DNA from: Salticus scenicus
Taxonomy: Eukaryota > Arthropoda > Arachnida > Araneae > Salticidae
Direction of reading: 5' to 3'
Assembly (NCBI GenBank): GCA_963930645.1
Contig: OZ005656.1
Location: forward strand, 269,866,993-269,930,992
DNA: 64,000 bases
The notes beneath the pieces were generated by a model. The model searched no databases. It saw only the letters and a list, made by a program, of their open reading frames with translations, and had not been told where the DNA came from. Positions 1 to 10,678 of the stretch are shown here, piece after piece. The position numbers and the translations under genes are program-made. Every line of letters begins with the position of its first letter. Position 1 is the first letter of the stretch.

Positions 1-784
1 GTACCTAAAAAACGGTGGGTGATAGGGCGAAATGGGCGTCCTATTCGGCTTCAGGAGGTCATTTTACATAAGAATTAGCCAAAATGATGTTGGGGGCACT
101 TTTCATGCCGAGCAGTGTTATTATTAGAAAGCTGACATACTTTCGCCAAGTTTACTTCAGGCGCTAGATAAGCATTTTTTTTTTTTTTTTTTTTTTTTTT
201 TTGACTAATTCTTTAATGCGGAGATAGGGACGATCAGGCACCAAAGTTATATTTCAATACATGATGATTAAAAGTCGAATTAAGAACATTTGCATTTATA
301 CGTAATATAAAATTAAGCTATATTTTACCAGACCCAAGTGAATTTATGTGACGTTATAGAAATAATGGGAAGTGATCAAAGACTTCACTCCTGTTGGCTT
401 GAAAAATAGATCCATTGTAAAAAGGAAAAGAAAAACATAAAAAATTAAAAAATACATTGATTGTGTCTGGATTTAAGTTATTATTCATTTTCATAGATTA
501 AAATAGCCATTTCGTTATATTAAAAATGTTTTTTAAGATTGCATAATTAAACTTATAAATTTATTTATTTATTAAAATATTTGCTTATCGTTTAGCGAGA
601 AAACAAAATTTTATATTATGTGATAATTTACATCACAGGAAGTAAATTAAAATTAAGTTTCATCAAGAAAGAAAACTTGCTTTTCTATTCGGAAAAATAA
701 AAATGTTATCTACAATGTCATATTTGAGTGAATTCTAATTTTTTAGCCTCTCCACAATTATGGGTAAAAAAAGAGGGATTTTTG
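1..784. other. AT-rich stretch, no gene seen
   Basis: I see no coding potential and no recognisable element. The stretch is AT-rich with a poly(T) run near 177-202. It ends where the first Helentron-like copy begins. Confidence 0.5.
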
Positions 785-1388
785 ACTTTCTCTTTCTTAC
801 CCATAAAGTTGAGAAAGTATTGTTTTTTGGTCAAATTTTCGAACGCGAGTTTTTGTTATATTTACACGTTCTGAGGTCCCCTGAATACGAAAATCATGTT
901 TTTAGCAAATGGTCTGTGTGTATGTCTGTGTGTCTGTCTGTGTGTGTGTCTATCTGTTATCAGCATATCTCAAAAACAAATTATGGCAGAAAGTTCAAAC
1001 TTGGTATTCTAAATGTGTATCATATAAGGATGCTACACTAAACATTTCGTTAAGATCAAGCAAATGGGTCATGTACAGGGACACTCAAAAGTATTCAAAT
1101 ACATTACGTCTATGGGGGAAATGGCAGGTGAGTAGAGTTTAACATCTATAGACTGCACTAAATTAAATGAAACGAATATATATTTTTTTTGATAGAGATA
1201 GTCAACAGGAAAAAAAAAAATGTGTATGTAGGAGCCTCGTCTCCCCCTGGGGGGGGGGGGGCAGTCCCCCTCGATGGGAGTAAATTTTCATGATGGGTAT
1301 CTTTCAAAAGAGCGCGCCAATACCTTTAAAACGAATGGTTGAACCCTCGATCTGCGATAATTTAAAACAAAGTTATCGATTTTTTTTA

Positions 1389-1423
<35 letters not shown>

Positions 1424-1853
1424 TAGGAAAAAAATCGTTTTTATTTATTTATTTATTTTTTATATATATATTGAGAATAAAATGGACTTTTTTTTTTGAT
1501 ATTTAGTGTTATACTACTTCTCTAATATGGAAATCGTCTGCATTATCATAAAAGATAATTTTTTTAAATAATAATTTTAATAAATTATTTTTTAAAAACA
1601 GAATTATTTTTTTATAGCCGAATTAAATTCTATATAAATGTAGGTGCATTAATGAAGCGGGGGGTGGAAGGGGGCGGTAGCCCCCCTCACACAGAACTAA
1701 TTATCATATAAAATTCTTCAGAAGCCTAATTTGAATTGTTTAACGCAGGTTTACATAACAGTACTCGTTATCGTACCTAGTAATCTGCAACCTGTATTTA
1801 TAGTATTAAATTTCAGGGTAAGAGAAAGTCGTGTGAGTGACACACCAGATTAT
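785..1853 (+). mobile_element. Helentron-like non-autonomous element, family A, copy 1
   Basis: The 5' end is a hairpin (CTTTCTCTTTCTTACCC ... GTTGAGAAAGT). It is followed by ATTTACACGTTCTGAGG, a TGTC/TG microsatellite at about 913-958 and an ATATCTCAAAAACAAAT block. A module TACAGGGACAC ... CTATGGGG sits at about 1073-1118. Internal parts are a C/G-run hairpin (about 1240-1275), the stretch CTTTAAAACGAATGGTTGAA, and a second G-rich/C-rich hairpin at 1659-1690. The 3' end has GGGTAAGAGAAAGT (inverted copy of the 5' terminus), then the stem GTGTG/CACAC, then CAGAT. Open frames at 760-1142 and 1290-1499 lie in this repeat and are not genes. The layout fits published HINE descriptions; the name is inference. 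Confidence 0.7.
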
Positions 1854-2463
1854 TATTTTCCTATAAATTAATTAGTTGTTGAGGAAAGTGAGTTTTCCTT
1901 TCAAATTTCCTATTTCATACTTTTCAGAAATTTTATATAGTGTGCTATCCATTAATTATGTTTAGTATTTAATATATACCCCGATTTGGAAATTCATTAT
2001 TGTGAACCACTGTTATAGGAAATATTTATTTTGTTGGGCATCATGTACTGAAACTGTATTTTAAAGGTTTATACTAAATTTTTTATTCTACTTCAATCTA
2101 TCCATAAAATATTTCTAAGCAGGAAAAGATCCCGAGAAAAGTGACCTTATCATCTTGACATTTGAACATACGTATACTTGTGATGTGAATGAAACAAAAC
2201 TCACTTCCTCGAACATTGTTTGCTTTATTATATTATGAGTCAGATGATTATGAAGAGTGTTCCAGCTGTTTAAAGGAACATCAGATACGAAACACTAGAC
2301 CTATATAAAAAGGCAAGTTTTGATGCAATGTGAAAGGCATTTTCCTTAAAATATTTAGTAGTATTTTTTTCTTTCTCCAATCTTAATTTAAAATCCATCT
2401 TATCTTCTAGGTAAACGTAGAAACCGCAGTAATGAACAGAATTATTTTAACTCCGTGTTATCT
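1854..2463. other. AT-rich stretch, no gene seen
   Basis: No element ends, long frames or repeats were recognised between the family A copy and the hAT target duplication. Confidence 0.4.
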
Positions 2464-2471
2464 CTCTATAC

Positions 2472-3102
2472 CAGGGTTTAAACTGCCATTAGTTTTTTTA
2501 GCATTTTGCTAAAACATGTTGGTCAGAATTTCGCTAAAAAGCTAAAACTGGATAACTGTATAAAATATCTCCATATAATAACTCGGATTTTTTTTTTTTT
2601 TCTTTTTTTTTGTAATATTTGCAGGCAAAAATTATGAAAGGACTGAAATTTTTGGGAATGATTATTAAAATTAAAATAGTAATTTGGATTTATTTTTAAT
2701 TTTTAATGATTGAATTTAAATGCAAAAATATTTAAAAGTATGTCAGAATTCAGAATTTGATTCATAGAAGTATTCTTAGCACTAGTATTTCACGATTACC
2801 TACCACTACACTTTACTTAATTTTTCAATTGCTTTTTCATTTTACACATATGAGATGAGTACCTCTTTTTCTATTGTTAAAATCAAAACATAGTTTCCCT
2901 GATTCATATTTTTAAAGTCACAAAGATGGATGCTTGGTTAAAATCATCAATGAACAAAAGAATAGAAAATAAAACTGAGGATAACAAAGCTAAGTAAAAG
3001 AAATCAATGGTATCCAAAGAATTAACTTTCGAAAAAGCTAAAATAGTGCTTGCCTATTTTCGCTAAAATGCTAAAGTAATTTTTTTGCCAGGTTAAACCC
3101 TG
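2472..3102 (+). mobile_element. hAT-like element with exact 8-bp target duplication
   Basis: Terminal inverted repeats start CAGGGTTTAA on both sides and extend imperfectly inward (left GCATTTTGCTAAAA, right inverted GCATTTTAGCGAAAA). The 8-bp duplication CTCTATAC flanks it at 2464-2471 and 3103-3110. An 8-bp duplication with CAGGG ends is typical of hAT transposons. At about 2926 a short frame begins MDAWLKSSMNKR and soon stops; a short start of this kind followed by WLK is seen in some hAT/BED-type transposases, but this is too short to be sure. At 631 bp the copy is non-autonomous. Strand is arbitrary apart from that frame. Confidence 0.8.
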
Positions 3103-3499
3103 CTCTATACATAAAAAACGTTTGTACTGAGTCACTAATTCATCATCGCTCAACTCGAAAATCTACATCTAGAAATATGAAGTTCGACATCACATCTAGG
3201 ACGGGCGCATCCACTAAAAAGCAATATTACAACCCCCTTCTCCACCCCCAAGAGGAAGGGGGGTAAACGTGATTTTCTCTTACCTCCTTCATGTCTAAAA
3301 TAAATAAATAAATAGATAAATAAATAAATAAAAAAGCAATATATCCATAAGATTCTTACTTTAATATTTAACAAACATGAATATGAAAATCAATTTAAAT
3401 TTTTGGAATTTCAGGCATTCGTCCCCATATGGACTTGTAACTCTAAATTTTTTTTTTTTTTTTTTTTTTTTGAGATTCATGAGTTCCTAAGAGGTTTTT

Positions 3500-3507
3500 A
3501 AAACACA

Positions 3508-3557
<50 letters not shown>
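3500..3557. repeat. (CA)n microsatellite
   Basis: About 55 bases of CA repeat with one early interruption, next to a poly(T) run at about 3448-3471. Confidence 0.95.
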
Positions 3558-3559
<2 letters not shown>

Positions 3560-3965
3560 GACGTAGTTCAAATAATTGGATCTCTAAATTAAATGAATAG
3601 TATGGGGAAAATCCCTTATGAAATTTCAACTCTGAAAAAAATCTAAAATCTAGCTCATTCTTTTGCCGATTATTTATTAATTTTTACTCTATTCAAATGA
3701 ACTTTTGCCATAAGTTGCCCAATATATCTAGTTTTTAACCTATGTAATGAAAAAAAATTTCTATTTTGTGAGCATCTGCAGGAAAAAATTATTGCTTCAA
3801 ATACACATATCTCAGCGGAAATCTCACGTGTGCATTTCTTGTTTCAGAATAATCTTTCTGCAATGTTTTGTCTACTTCTGTGCAAGCAAGTTTTGCGCAA
3901 TCTTGTTGAAATCCTGTCTATTTAAAAGAAAAAAAAAATTGCCAAACTATTAATAATTTTTGAAA
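3556..3965 (+). repeat. Dispersed repeat Q, copy 1
   Basis: This segment aligns by eye along its length with 19503-19915: shared stretches include TAATTGGATCT, AAAATCTAGCTC, TTTTTACTCTATT, CAATATATCTAG and TTTCAGAATAAT. No termini are clear. It is probably the interior of an unclassified transposon. Confidence 0.65.
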
Positions 3966-4304
3966 AAAAAATATACATATATGTATAGAAAACCTTTTCA
4001 AACATCGCAAAAATTGAAAGCATGTATCACATGATGAACTAGATAGAAAACGAATAAAGACTTCTGAAAAATTAAGCATCCTTAAAAAAAAAAAAAAAAC
4101 GTAGAACATTAATACTTTTTCACCAGCTTAGATTGAATGTTGCATGCCAATTACGTGTTATTTCTCTTACACTGTATGCAATTTGCTAAAAATTTACATC
4201 ATGCTAAGCCTAATAACACCCAAAGGACGTGTAAATATTTTCAAGCTCAAGAAGAAAACAAGTCCTTCCAGCTTATTCGGAAGGGTAGGTTGATTTCTTT
4301 TTAC

Positions 4305-5393
4305 TTATCAAGTAACCGTCATTTTGTTTCAAAATGGCGGCTACAAATTATTAATGGACTTGGTAGAAATATTGATTTAGGCTATGCACATATGAAGTTT
4401 TAAGCAAATCGGTTCATAAGTACCTTTTTATGTGAATTTAAAATTTTCAAGTGGCCGGCACTTGGAAACAAAATGGCAGGTCAAGTTGGCAAACGATATA
4501 TCAAATGCACTTGTGAGATAAATCTACTGTACAAATTTAGTTCGAATTAATTCAGAATCTCAAAAGTCATTGTGTTGAAAAATTTAGTGGCCACCACTTG
4601 GATCAAAATGGCGGAGTAAGTTGCTCAGTGAACAAATCCGAGATATTTTAAGATAAGTCCACTGTCCAACTTTGGTTCGCATAAATTCAGTATTTCAAAA
4701 GTTAACGCGATAACAGTCTCAAGCGGCAACATTCAAGTGGACGCAACTTGAAAACGAAATTGCGGATAAAATTCCTCACCGAAATCATAGATATTTGAAT
4801 GATTAATCCATTTTAAATTTTGGTTTGAACTGATTAAGTATTTCAAAAGTTATCGTGATGACAAATTTTCAAGTGCCCGCCACTTGGAAACAATATAACG
4901 GAGCAAGTTGCCCAGCAAACTCATCCAAGATATTTGAAGCATAAGTTCACTGTCCAACTTTGATTCGAGTCACTGCAGCGTTTCAAAAGTTATTGTTATG
5001 ATCAATTTTCAAGTGGCAGTATAAGTAACTGCAACTTGGAAAGAAAATGGTGAAGCAACTTGCCCAGCGAAATCATCGAAGATAGTTTTATGATAAATTC
5101 ACTATCCAACTTTAGTTCAAACCAATTCAGTATTTCAAACATTATCGGGATAAAAAAATTTCAAGTGGCACCGTGATTTCAAGTGGCCACCACTTGGAAA
5201 CAAAAAAACGAAGTGAGATGCACAGCGAACTTATATCTGAGATATTTGAATGATAAATCCACTACCCAAATTTCATGCGAATTGGTTCAGTATTACAGAA
5301 GTTATCATAATGACAAATTTTCAAGTGGCATCCACTTTGAAATAAAATTGCGGATCAAGATACTAAGGGAACTTATCCAAGATATTTGAACCA
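4305..5393 (+). repeat. ~140-bp diverged tandem array
   Basis: About seven or eight units recur, each with CAAGTGGCC...CACTTGGAAACAAAATGGCGGA, then GATATTTGAA, then a CCAACTTTGGTTCGAATT block and TTTCAAAAGTTATCG. CAAGTGG landmarks lie near 4449, 4583, 4730, 4870, 5009, 5179 and 5321, a spacing of about 134-170. Units are well diverged, so the array is old. The frames at 4137-4403 and 5183-5389 are within it and are not genes. Confidence 0.8.
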
Positions 5394-6078
5394 GATAGTG
5401 CGGCTTATCAACCAGTGCGGGCTATCTAATGAGAACGCCAAATTCCGTCTTCCATACTTCTTGGTTTGGAACAGCCGATCTCCCCCGAAAACGGAAGTTT
5501 AGTATTCGAGTTTCTCGAGCATTGATTCAGGCTTATAATCTCTTATTTATTAAATAATAATCTCTTATTTTGATTAATTTACATATACGTCTGGAGTTCG
5601 CCGTCTTGTTCCCTTGTTTTTGATTTTTTGCATCATAATTGTATACTGGCTTTGTTTTAATTTTTTCTTTATATTGTGCCTTTTAAAATAACTTATTACA
5701 TTTATTTATAATTAATTATTTCTATGACTTTGTATATATGTCCGGATTCCAACAACTTGTTCCCGTGTTTCTCATATTTGTTGCATTACATCTGCGTACT
5801 GGTATAGTTTGATTTTATTTTCTTTATACCGAATTATTTTTATATAATTTATTATTTTCATTTATAATTAATAATTTATTATTTTTATTAACTTGCGTAG
5901 ATGTCAGAAGAATGATATCTTTTTCCCTTATTTATCTGCCACATCATCGCAACAATGCTTACATTAGCCGCGGCTTTCTTTCCGGTGCGGTTTATCTAAG
6001 ATTATTGTTTGTTTTCGCAACATTTTAATAAGTTGCGGCTTATCTACCAGTGCGGCTTATATGCACTAAATTACGGTA
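5394..6078. mobile_element. Tigger/pogo-like fragment
   Basis: The left part carries TGCGGCTTATCAACCAGTGC and the right part TGCGGCTTATCTACCAGTGC followed by TATATGCACTAAATTACGGT. Repeated 'GTGCGGCTTAT' blocks near a TACCGTA-type terminus are common in Tigger-like DNA transposons. The two blocks are in direct orientation, so the copy is rearranged or only one end is present. Confidence 0.4.
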
Positions 6079-7211
6079 TATATATATAAATTTAAGTTAA
6101 CTAGTTACTTTGTTGGCATATGTGTGTTTCTGTGGTGATTTATTTGACTGTCTATTCTTCTTTCTCATTCTTTTCTTTTTAATCAGATAAATTATAAATC
6201 ATATAGTAGATATATATGTAGATAAACGAAGTGATTGCAATAGGTCGATTTCTAAAGAAATCAACCTAAAAGATAAAAACAGAGGACAAACATACTTTTA
6301 AAAACGACAATCACTAATGTTACATAAAAAATAAAAATATTCCTAAGAAAGAATAATAGAACTAAAATTTTAACTTACATTACAATAGCATATTTCACTT
6401 ATCCCGCTTCTAACAACCAAGCTTAGCACGAGGTTAAATATAGTTAATTTCGCAGTTAATGCAGATTCTTAATTAAATGCTATACTGATAGGTTGAAAAT
6501 AAAATAAAATTGAAAATAAAATTTAACAAATATTACTTTAACAACTATACCATAGAAATTAAATTTGTTTAAATAAAAATTTTTAATTTCACATATTATG
6601 ATATTCGCAAATTTAAATTCGCAGTACAGTTGTAACGTGCGCATTTGAGGGTTTTTAAATGGAAACATAATGAACAAAAAATGCAAGAATGATGGTGCCT
6701 TTTATTAGACCATTAGGAATCGGACACTTAAAAAAAAACTCCATGTAGAAGGTAATTATATATTAAATTAAACACGTTATGAGGTTTAACTATTGTTTTG
6801 CTGATAAAATCCTCTACAAATGGATGCTTTTTTTTCCCTTATTAAAGTTTTATAAAGCCAGACTAATTAAAAGTAATTGAAAGGTGTTAAATAAATTATA
6901 CATTTTAGATTTTTTTTATTTAAAAAAAATGATAGAAATTTAATAGTTAAATTTGAAATTTTAAAATTTATTAGAAGTTTAAAATAGTTTAAGTTTTAAT
7001 TTATATATATATATATATATATATATTGTGAAAGATTAAATACAAAATAAATTAAAATTAAGTAAATAAATAAATGTATATATATATACATATTATCGTG
7101 CGATTCCTGAAAAAAAAAAAAAAAAAAATAAAATAAAATAAAATAAATAAAATAAATAAATGAATAAAAAAATATATAAGTAAATAAATAAATGTATATA
7201 TATATATATAT
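6079..7211. other. AT-rich stretch with (TA)n
   Basis: Mostly low-complexity AT sequence, with (TA)n near 6999-7025, poly(A) near 7110-7128 and (AAATA)n at about 7129-7160. Frames in it, including 6996-7286 on minus, are microsatellite translation. Confidence 0.5.
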
Positions 7212-7490
7212 ATACAAATACAAATATTGCACATTGTAAGTGGAATTATGCGTTAAATTTAAAAGTCCTTTAAAGCTTTTTATCATACAGGATAATTGAA
7301 AGTATTTGTACTTTTGTTCAATTTGTGGGTGGTCCCCTGAATCTGCTCGTGACTAAATCGATGCTGAAAAATGTAAGTCTATAAATATTCTTTATATGGC
7401 TAACTTTTAGGCCCATTTCGTCCAGTAATTTTTTAGAAAATCGAAAAATTGTCAAAATAAAAATAAAATAAGTATTTTGATCACTCACTG
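7212..7490 (-). repeat. Dispersed repeat F, copy 3
   Basis: In plus reading it runs ATACAGG, a TATTTGTAC block, TTCAATTTGTGGGTGGTCCCC, GACTAAATCGAT, CATTTCGTCCAGTA and then TTTTGATCACTCACTG. The same order is found at 19968-20276, and in reverse at 7960-8232. With the latter it forms an inverted pair around 7490-7960. Confidence 0.6.
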
Positions 7491-7825
7491 TATATGTAAA
7501 ATAATAGGCAGAAATTTGCTTGATAGAAATATAGTTGCAAAACTCATCACTAAATACACGCTTATCCAAAGTGGGCAAAGCCTGCTATAATTTAAAACCT
7601 AGGTTATTTTACGCACTTTATATCTTTTAAATGTGGTGATCCTTCTTTTGTAAAATATGTGGATAGGGACCTGGAAATTTTAATATTGTCAATGATAGAA
7701 ATAATAATAATAATAATAACAAACAGAAAAGAAAAAAGGTTATAAGCATTAAATTTTTGACTTCCACCTAAAATTAACATTTCACAGATTAATGAACAAT
7801 CTTCATATGACATAGATTTTTCTAT

Positions 7826-8232
7826 ATATTAAAAGAAAGTTACTGTCGCTGGCATATTTTTTTTTTTTTTTTGTCAGTGCAGCGTCTTTTGCGTCACGAG
7901 AGGTATCAATGTTTGCTGAATACTCCAAGGAAGACATTTCTGTTGCTTAGAACAGTGGGTGATCATTCGATTTTCTAAGAAAAATACCAGAAGAAGTGGC
8001 CTAGAAAACATGCAAAGAACGTTTAAAATGTCATATTTTCCGCTATCGATTTAGTCCAGAGTGCAATTAGGGGACCAACTACAAATTAAAGAAGAGCGAA
8101 AATATTTTGGATCACACAGTCTCACAAAAAGCTACAAATGACTTGTAACTTTAATACATTTTGCACATACTATGTACAATATTTGTATGTTTTGGTGCGA
8201 GAATTGCGCAATTATTTAGGCATATATATATT
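7826..8232 (+). mobile_element. Dispersed repeat F, copy 1, with Helitron-like start
   Basis: It begins TCTATATATTAAAAG, which resembles Helitron 5' ends, although it follows T rather than A. The part from 7960 contains, in reverse order, the blocks of the other F copies: GACTAAATCGATAGCGG (as its complement), GGGGACCAACTACAAATT, then ACTTGTAACTTTAATACA and ACTATGTACAATATTTGTAT. Family assignment is open. Confidence 0.5.
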
Positions 8233-8800
8233 TAAAAACTATCACTTAATGCATTCATTTATTTCATTTCAGTAGCACCTAGATCGATTAATCGTTTCTT
8301 TACTTTTAATCTTTTCTTTTCACTAATGTTCGTTTTGGCAACCTGTTTATTTCTACTATCTCTGTAAGGAATCATTCACATGTGGACTTATTAAAAATAC
8401 TTATTCCATGTTTCAATTTTGGTTTGTGTTACTGTTTAATCTAATTTCCTTTTTTATTTTGTTTTGTTGCAAGATAGAGACTTGAGTTGTATATTGCTTG
8501 AATTAGCTATACAGCTTTCCGAAATCTTGCATTATGCTGACAGAGGTGCAAGTTTCCTGAAGGATGAACATTTCTGGTTTTCAGCATTTAAAATTCTATT
8601 TTCCATTTCATGAATTCTCTTTTCTTTTATCGGATCCTTTAGGTTAATTTATCTCTTTCCATTTCTATTAACTGAAAATTTTTTCTATTGGTTTAATGGT
8701 TTTTGCAAATTATCTCATCGTTAGGCTTATGTGTTATGTTTGTGTCACTTCTCTTCTGTGTAAGTACTTTAACATATTTTAACTAATCAGTGTAATCAAA
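8233..8800. other. AT-rich stretch, no gene seen
   Basis: No motif or repeat was recognised here. Confidence 0.4.
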
Positions 8801-8804
8801 TTAA

Positions 8805-9032
8805 CCCGTTAGTAGTCGCTAGTTGGTCGATTTGCCGCACATCCTTGAGTGTTGCCAGATTTTTTTATTCAATAGCCACCAACAAATTTTAGAAGTAGCA
8901 TTTGATATACATAAAACGCGAATAAAATCGAAGGAACGTCGATCACATCACTTCTTAAAATTATTGGTGAGAGTTAAATAAAAAGTTCGCAATCTGTAAT
9001 AGGTGGCGCTGTCTATAGCGACTACTAACGGG
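8805..9032. mobile_element. piggyBac-like MITE with TTAA duplication
   Basis: The terminal inverted repeats are a perfect 17 bp: CCCGTTAGTAGTCGCTA at the left and its complement at the right. TTAA stands on both sides (8801-8804, 9033-9036). TTAA targets with CCC-starting ends are the signature of piggyBac transposons. At 228 bp it has no coding capacity. Its right part contains AGGTGGCGCTG, a CTCF-like string. Confidence 0.85.
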
Positions 9033-9162
9033 TTAAATTATCATCGTGACAATAATTTTATTCGAAAAACGTCTCATTTAAAATTTCATATGTTGGTATT
9101 TTCATCTATCTTTCATTTGCTGAGTGTTGCAAAGTAATTAAATTATTCAAGTTATATATATA

Positions 9163-9760
9163 CAGTCAAACCCCGATTTAGTGCCATCATCGGTACGCAT
9201 AATAATATGGCGTTATAACGGATTTGGCGCTATATCGAATAATAATCCTAACTGAGTAAATGAAATAAAATTTAATGTTTCCTTCCCTCATATTACAAGC
9301 ATTAGAAAATTTGAGGATCATAGCACTGAATATGTGATAACTAGTGTTTTATTTCGATCTACATAGTTATTATATTTACGCAGGAGAAAAATGTTTAAAA
9401 TACTAGCTTGAGGTTCTTTTTTTTTTTTTTTTTTTTTTTTTGTACGGAAATCTTAATGTGTTTTTCTAAAATTAAAAGATTATCAATCATCTTTTTCTCG
9501 GTTGAATTTTTTTCTAAATATATCCTTTGTTTTTTAATGCAGTCTTTTGCTTCGTCAGATTGATTTTTTCTTCTTCAATCTGAATTTCCTCTTCTGATGA
9601 ATCCGAATTTGGGCCGTAATGCTGGAACATCTTTGTCTACATTAATATATTCAGCTGCAGTGAGAGAATGATGCATGCAAGTTAAATTGTTTATATCGTG
9701 TTATAAATCTTTAACTTCTGCAAATCATCACTAGATTTTTCACTATTTTTTAAGCGGGTC
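9163..9760 (-). pseudogene. Tigger/pogo-like transposon remnant with decayed transposase C-terminus
   Basis: At 9161 TA is followed by CAGTCAAACCCCGATTTAG, a pogo/Tigger-type terminus. On the minus strand, about 9685-9500 encodes TAAEYINVDKDVPALRP in one frame and, after a frameshift near 9620, PNSDSSEEEIQIEEEKINL in another. The acidic segment behind an 'A(A)E.(I/V)NVD' motif resembles the C-terminal region of Tigger-like DDE transposases. The copy stops where minisatellite array 1 begins at 9761, so the upstream part of the gene is missing. Homology is from memory of family features and needs a protein search. Confidence 0.45.
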
Positions 9761-10430
9761 TGGTACGATTTCCCGACACTCAGTTTCCCGACAACTCAGT
9801 TTCCCGACGCCACTTTCCCGACAGGTACGGTTTCCCGACAGCTCACATTCCCGACAACTCATTTTCCCGACAGGTACGGTTTCCCGACAACTCACTCTCC
9901 CGACAGGTACGGTTTCCCGACAACTCACTTTCCCGACAGGTACGTTTTCCCGACAACTCATTTTCCCGACAGGTACGTTTTCCCGACAGGTACGGTTTCC
10001 CGACAGCTCACTTTCCCGACAGGTACGTTTTCCCGACAGCTCACTTTCCCGACAGGTACGGTTTCCCGACAGGTACGTTTTCCCGACAACTCACTTTCCC
10101 GACAGGTACGTTTTCCCGACAGCTCACTTTCCCGACAGGTACGGTTTCCCGACAACTCACTTTCCCGACAGGTACGTTTTCCCGACAGCTCACTTTCCCG
10201 ACAGGTACGTTTTCCCGACAACTCACTTTCCCGACAACTCACTTTCCCGACAGCTCACTTTCCCGACAACTCACTTTCCCGACAGGTACGTTTTCCCGGC
10301 AGCTCACTTTCCCGACAACTCACTTTCCCGACAGCTGATTTTTCTGACAACTCACTTCCCCGACAGTTCACATTCTCGACAGCTCACTTTCCTACAACAC
10401 ACTTTCCCAACAGCTGACTTTCTCCAATGA
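9761..10430 (-). repeat. 33-bp minisatellite array 1 (minus orientation)
   Basis: Read on minus, units alternate a 16-bp half TGTCGGGAAAGTGAGC (or ...AGTT) and a 17-bp half TGTCGGGAAAACGTACC (or ...ACCGTACC), giving a 33-bp unit. The outer end (9761-9800) is specific: GGCGTCGGGAAACTGA, then TGTCGGGAAACTGAG, then TGTCGGGAAATCGTACC. The inner end (about 10340-10430) decays gradually. Frames at 9743-10242 encode CRESELSGNRT/CRENVPVGKVS 11-residue repeats only because 33 divides by three; I do not call genes. Confidence 0.95.
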
Positions 10431-10678
10431 CTTATTTCTCGGTATTCCGCTTGTTTACAGATTTTTCTTAATAAGAAAGAGGATGGATTAAAAAATAATA
10501 AAAAAAATGCTGAATACGTAATTCTATTTCATTATTATTCGAAAGGAATTTTAAATAATACTTTAATTTTTATTCAAGTAGAAAAAAATCGGATAAATAA
10601 ATAATAATAAAATTAATAATTAAATAATAATAAAATTAAAAAAATAAATTAAATAAATTAAAGTAAGTAAGTAATTGC
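10431..10678. other. AT-rich spacer
   Basis: (AATAATA)n-like low-complexity sequence between minisatellite array 1 and the ~175-bp array. No gene seen. Confidence 0.5.

Noticed and set aside
9743..10242. Minus-strand frames of 61-94 codons (MSCRE...)
   Set aside because: They are translations of the 33-bp minisatellite with no start context or unique sequence.
9761..10430. TTTCCCGAC repeats as E2F or NF-kB site clusters
   Set aside because: The word matches neither consensus well, and repetition follows from the minisatellite.
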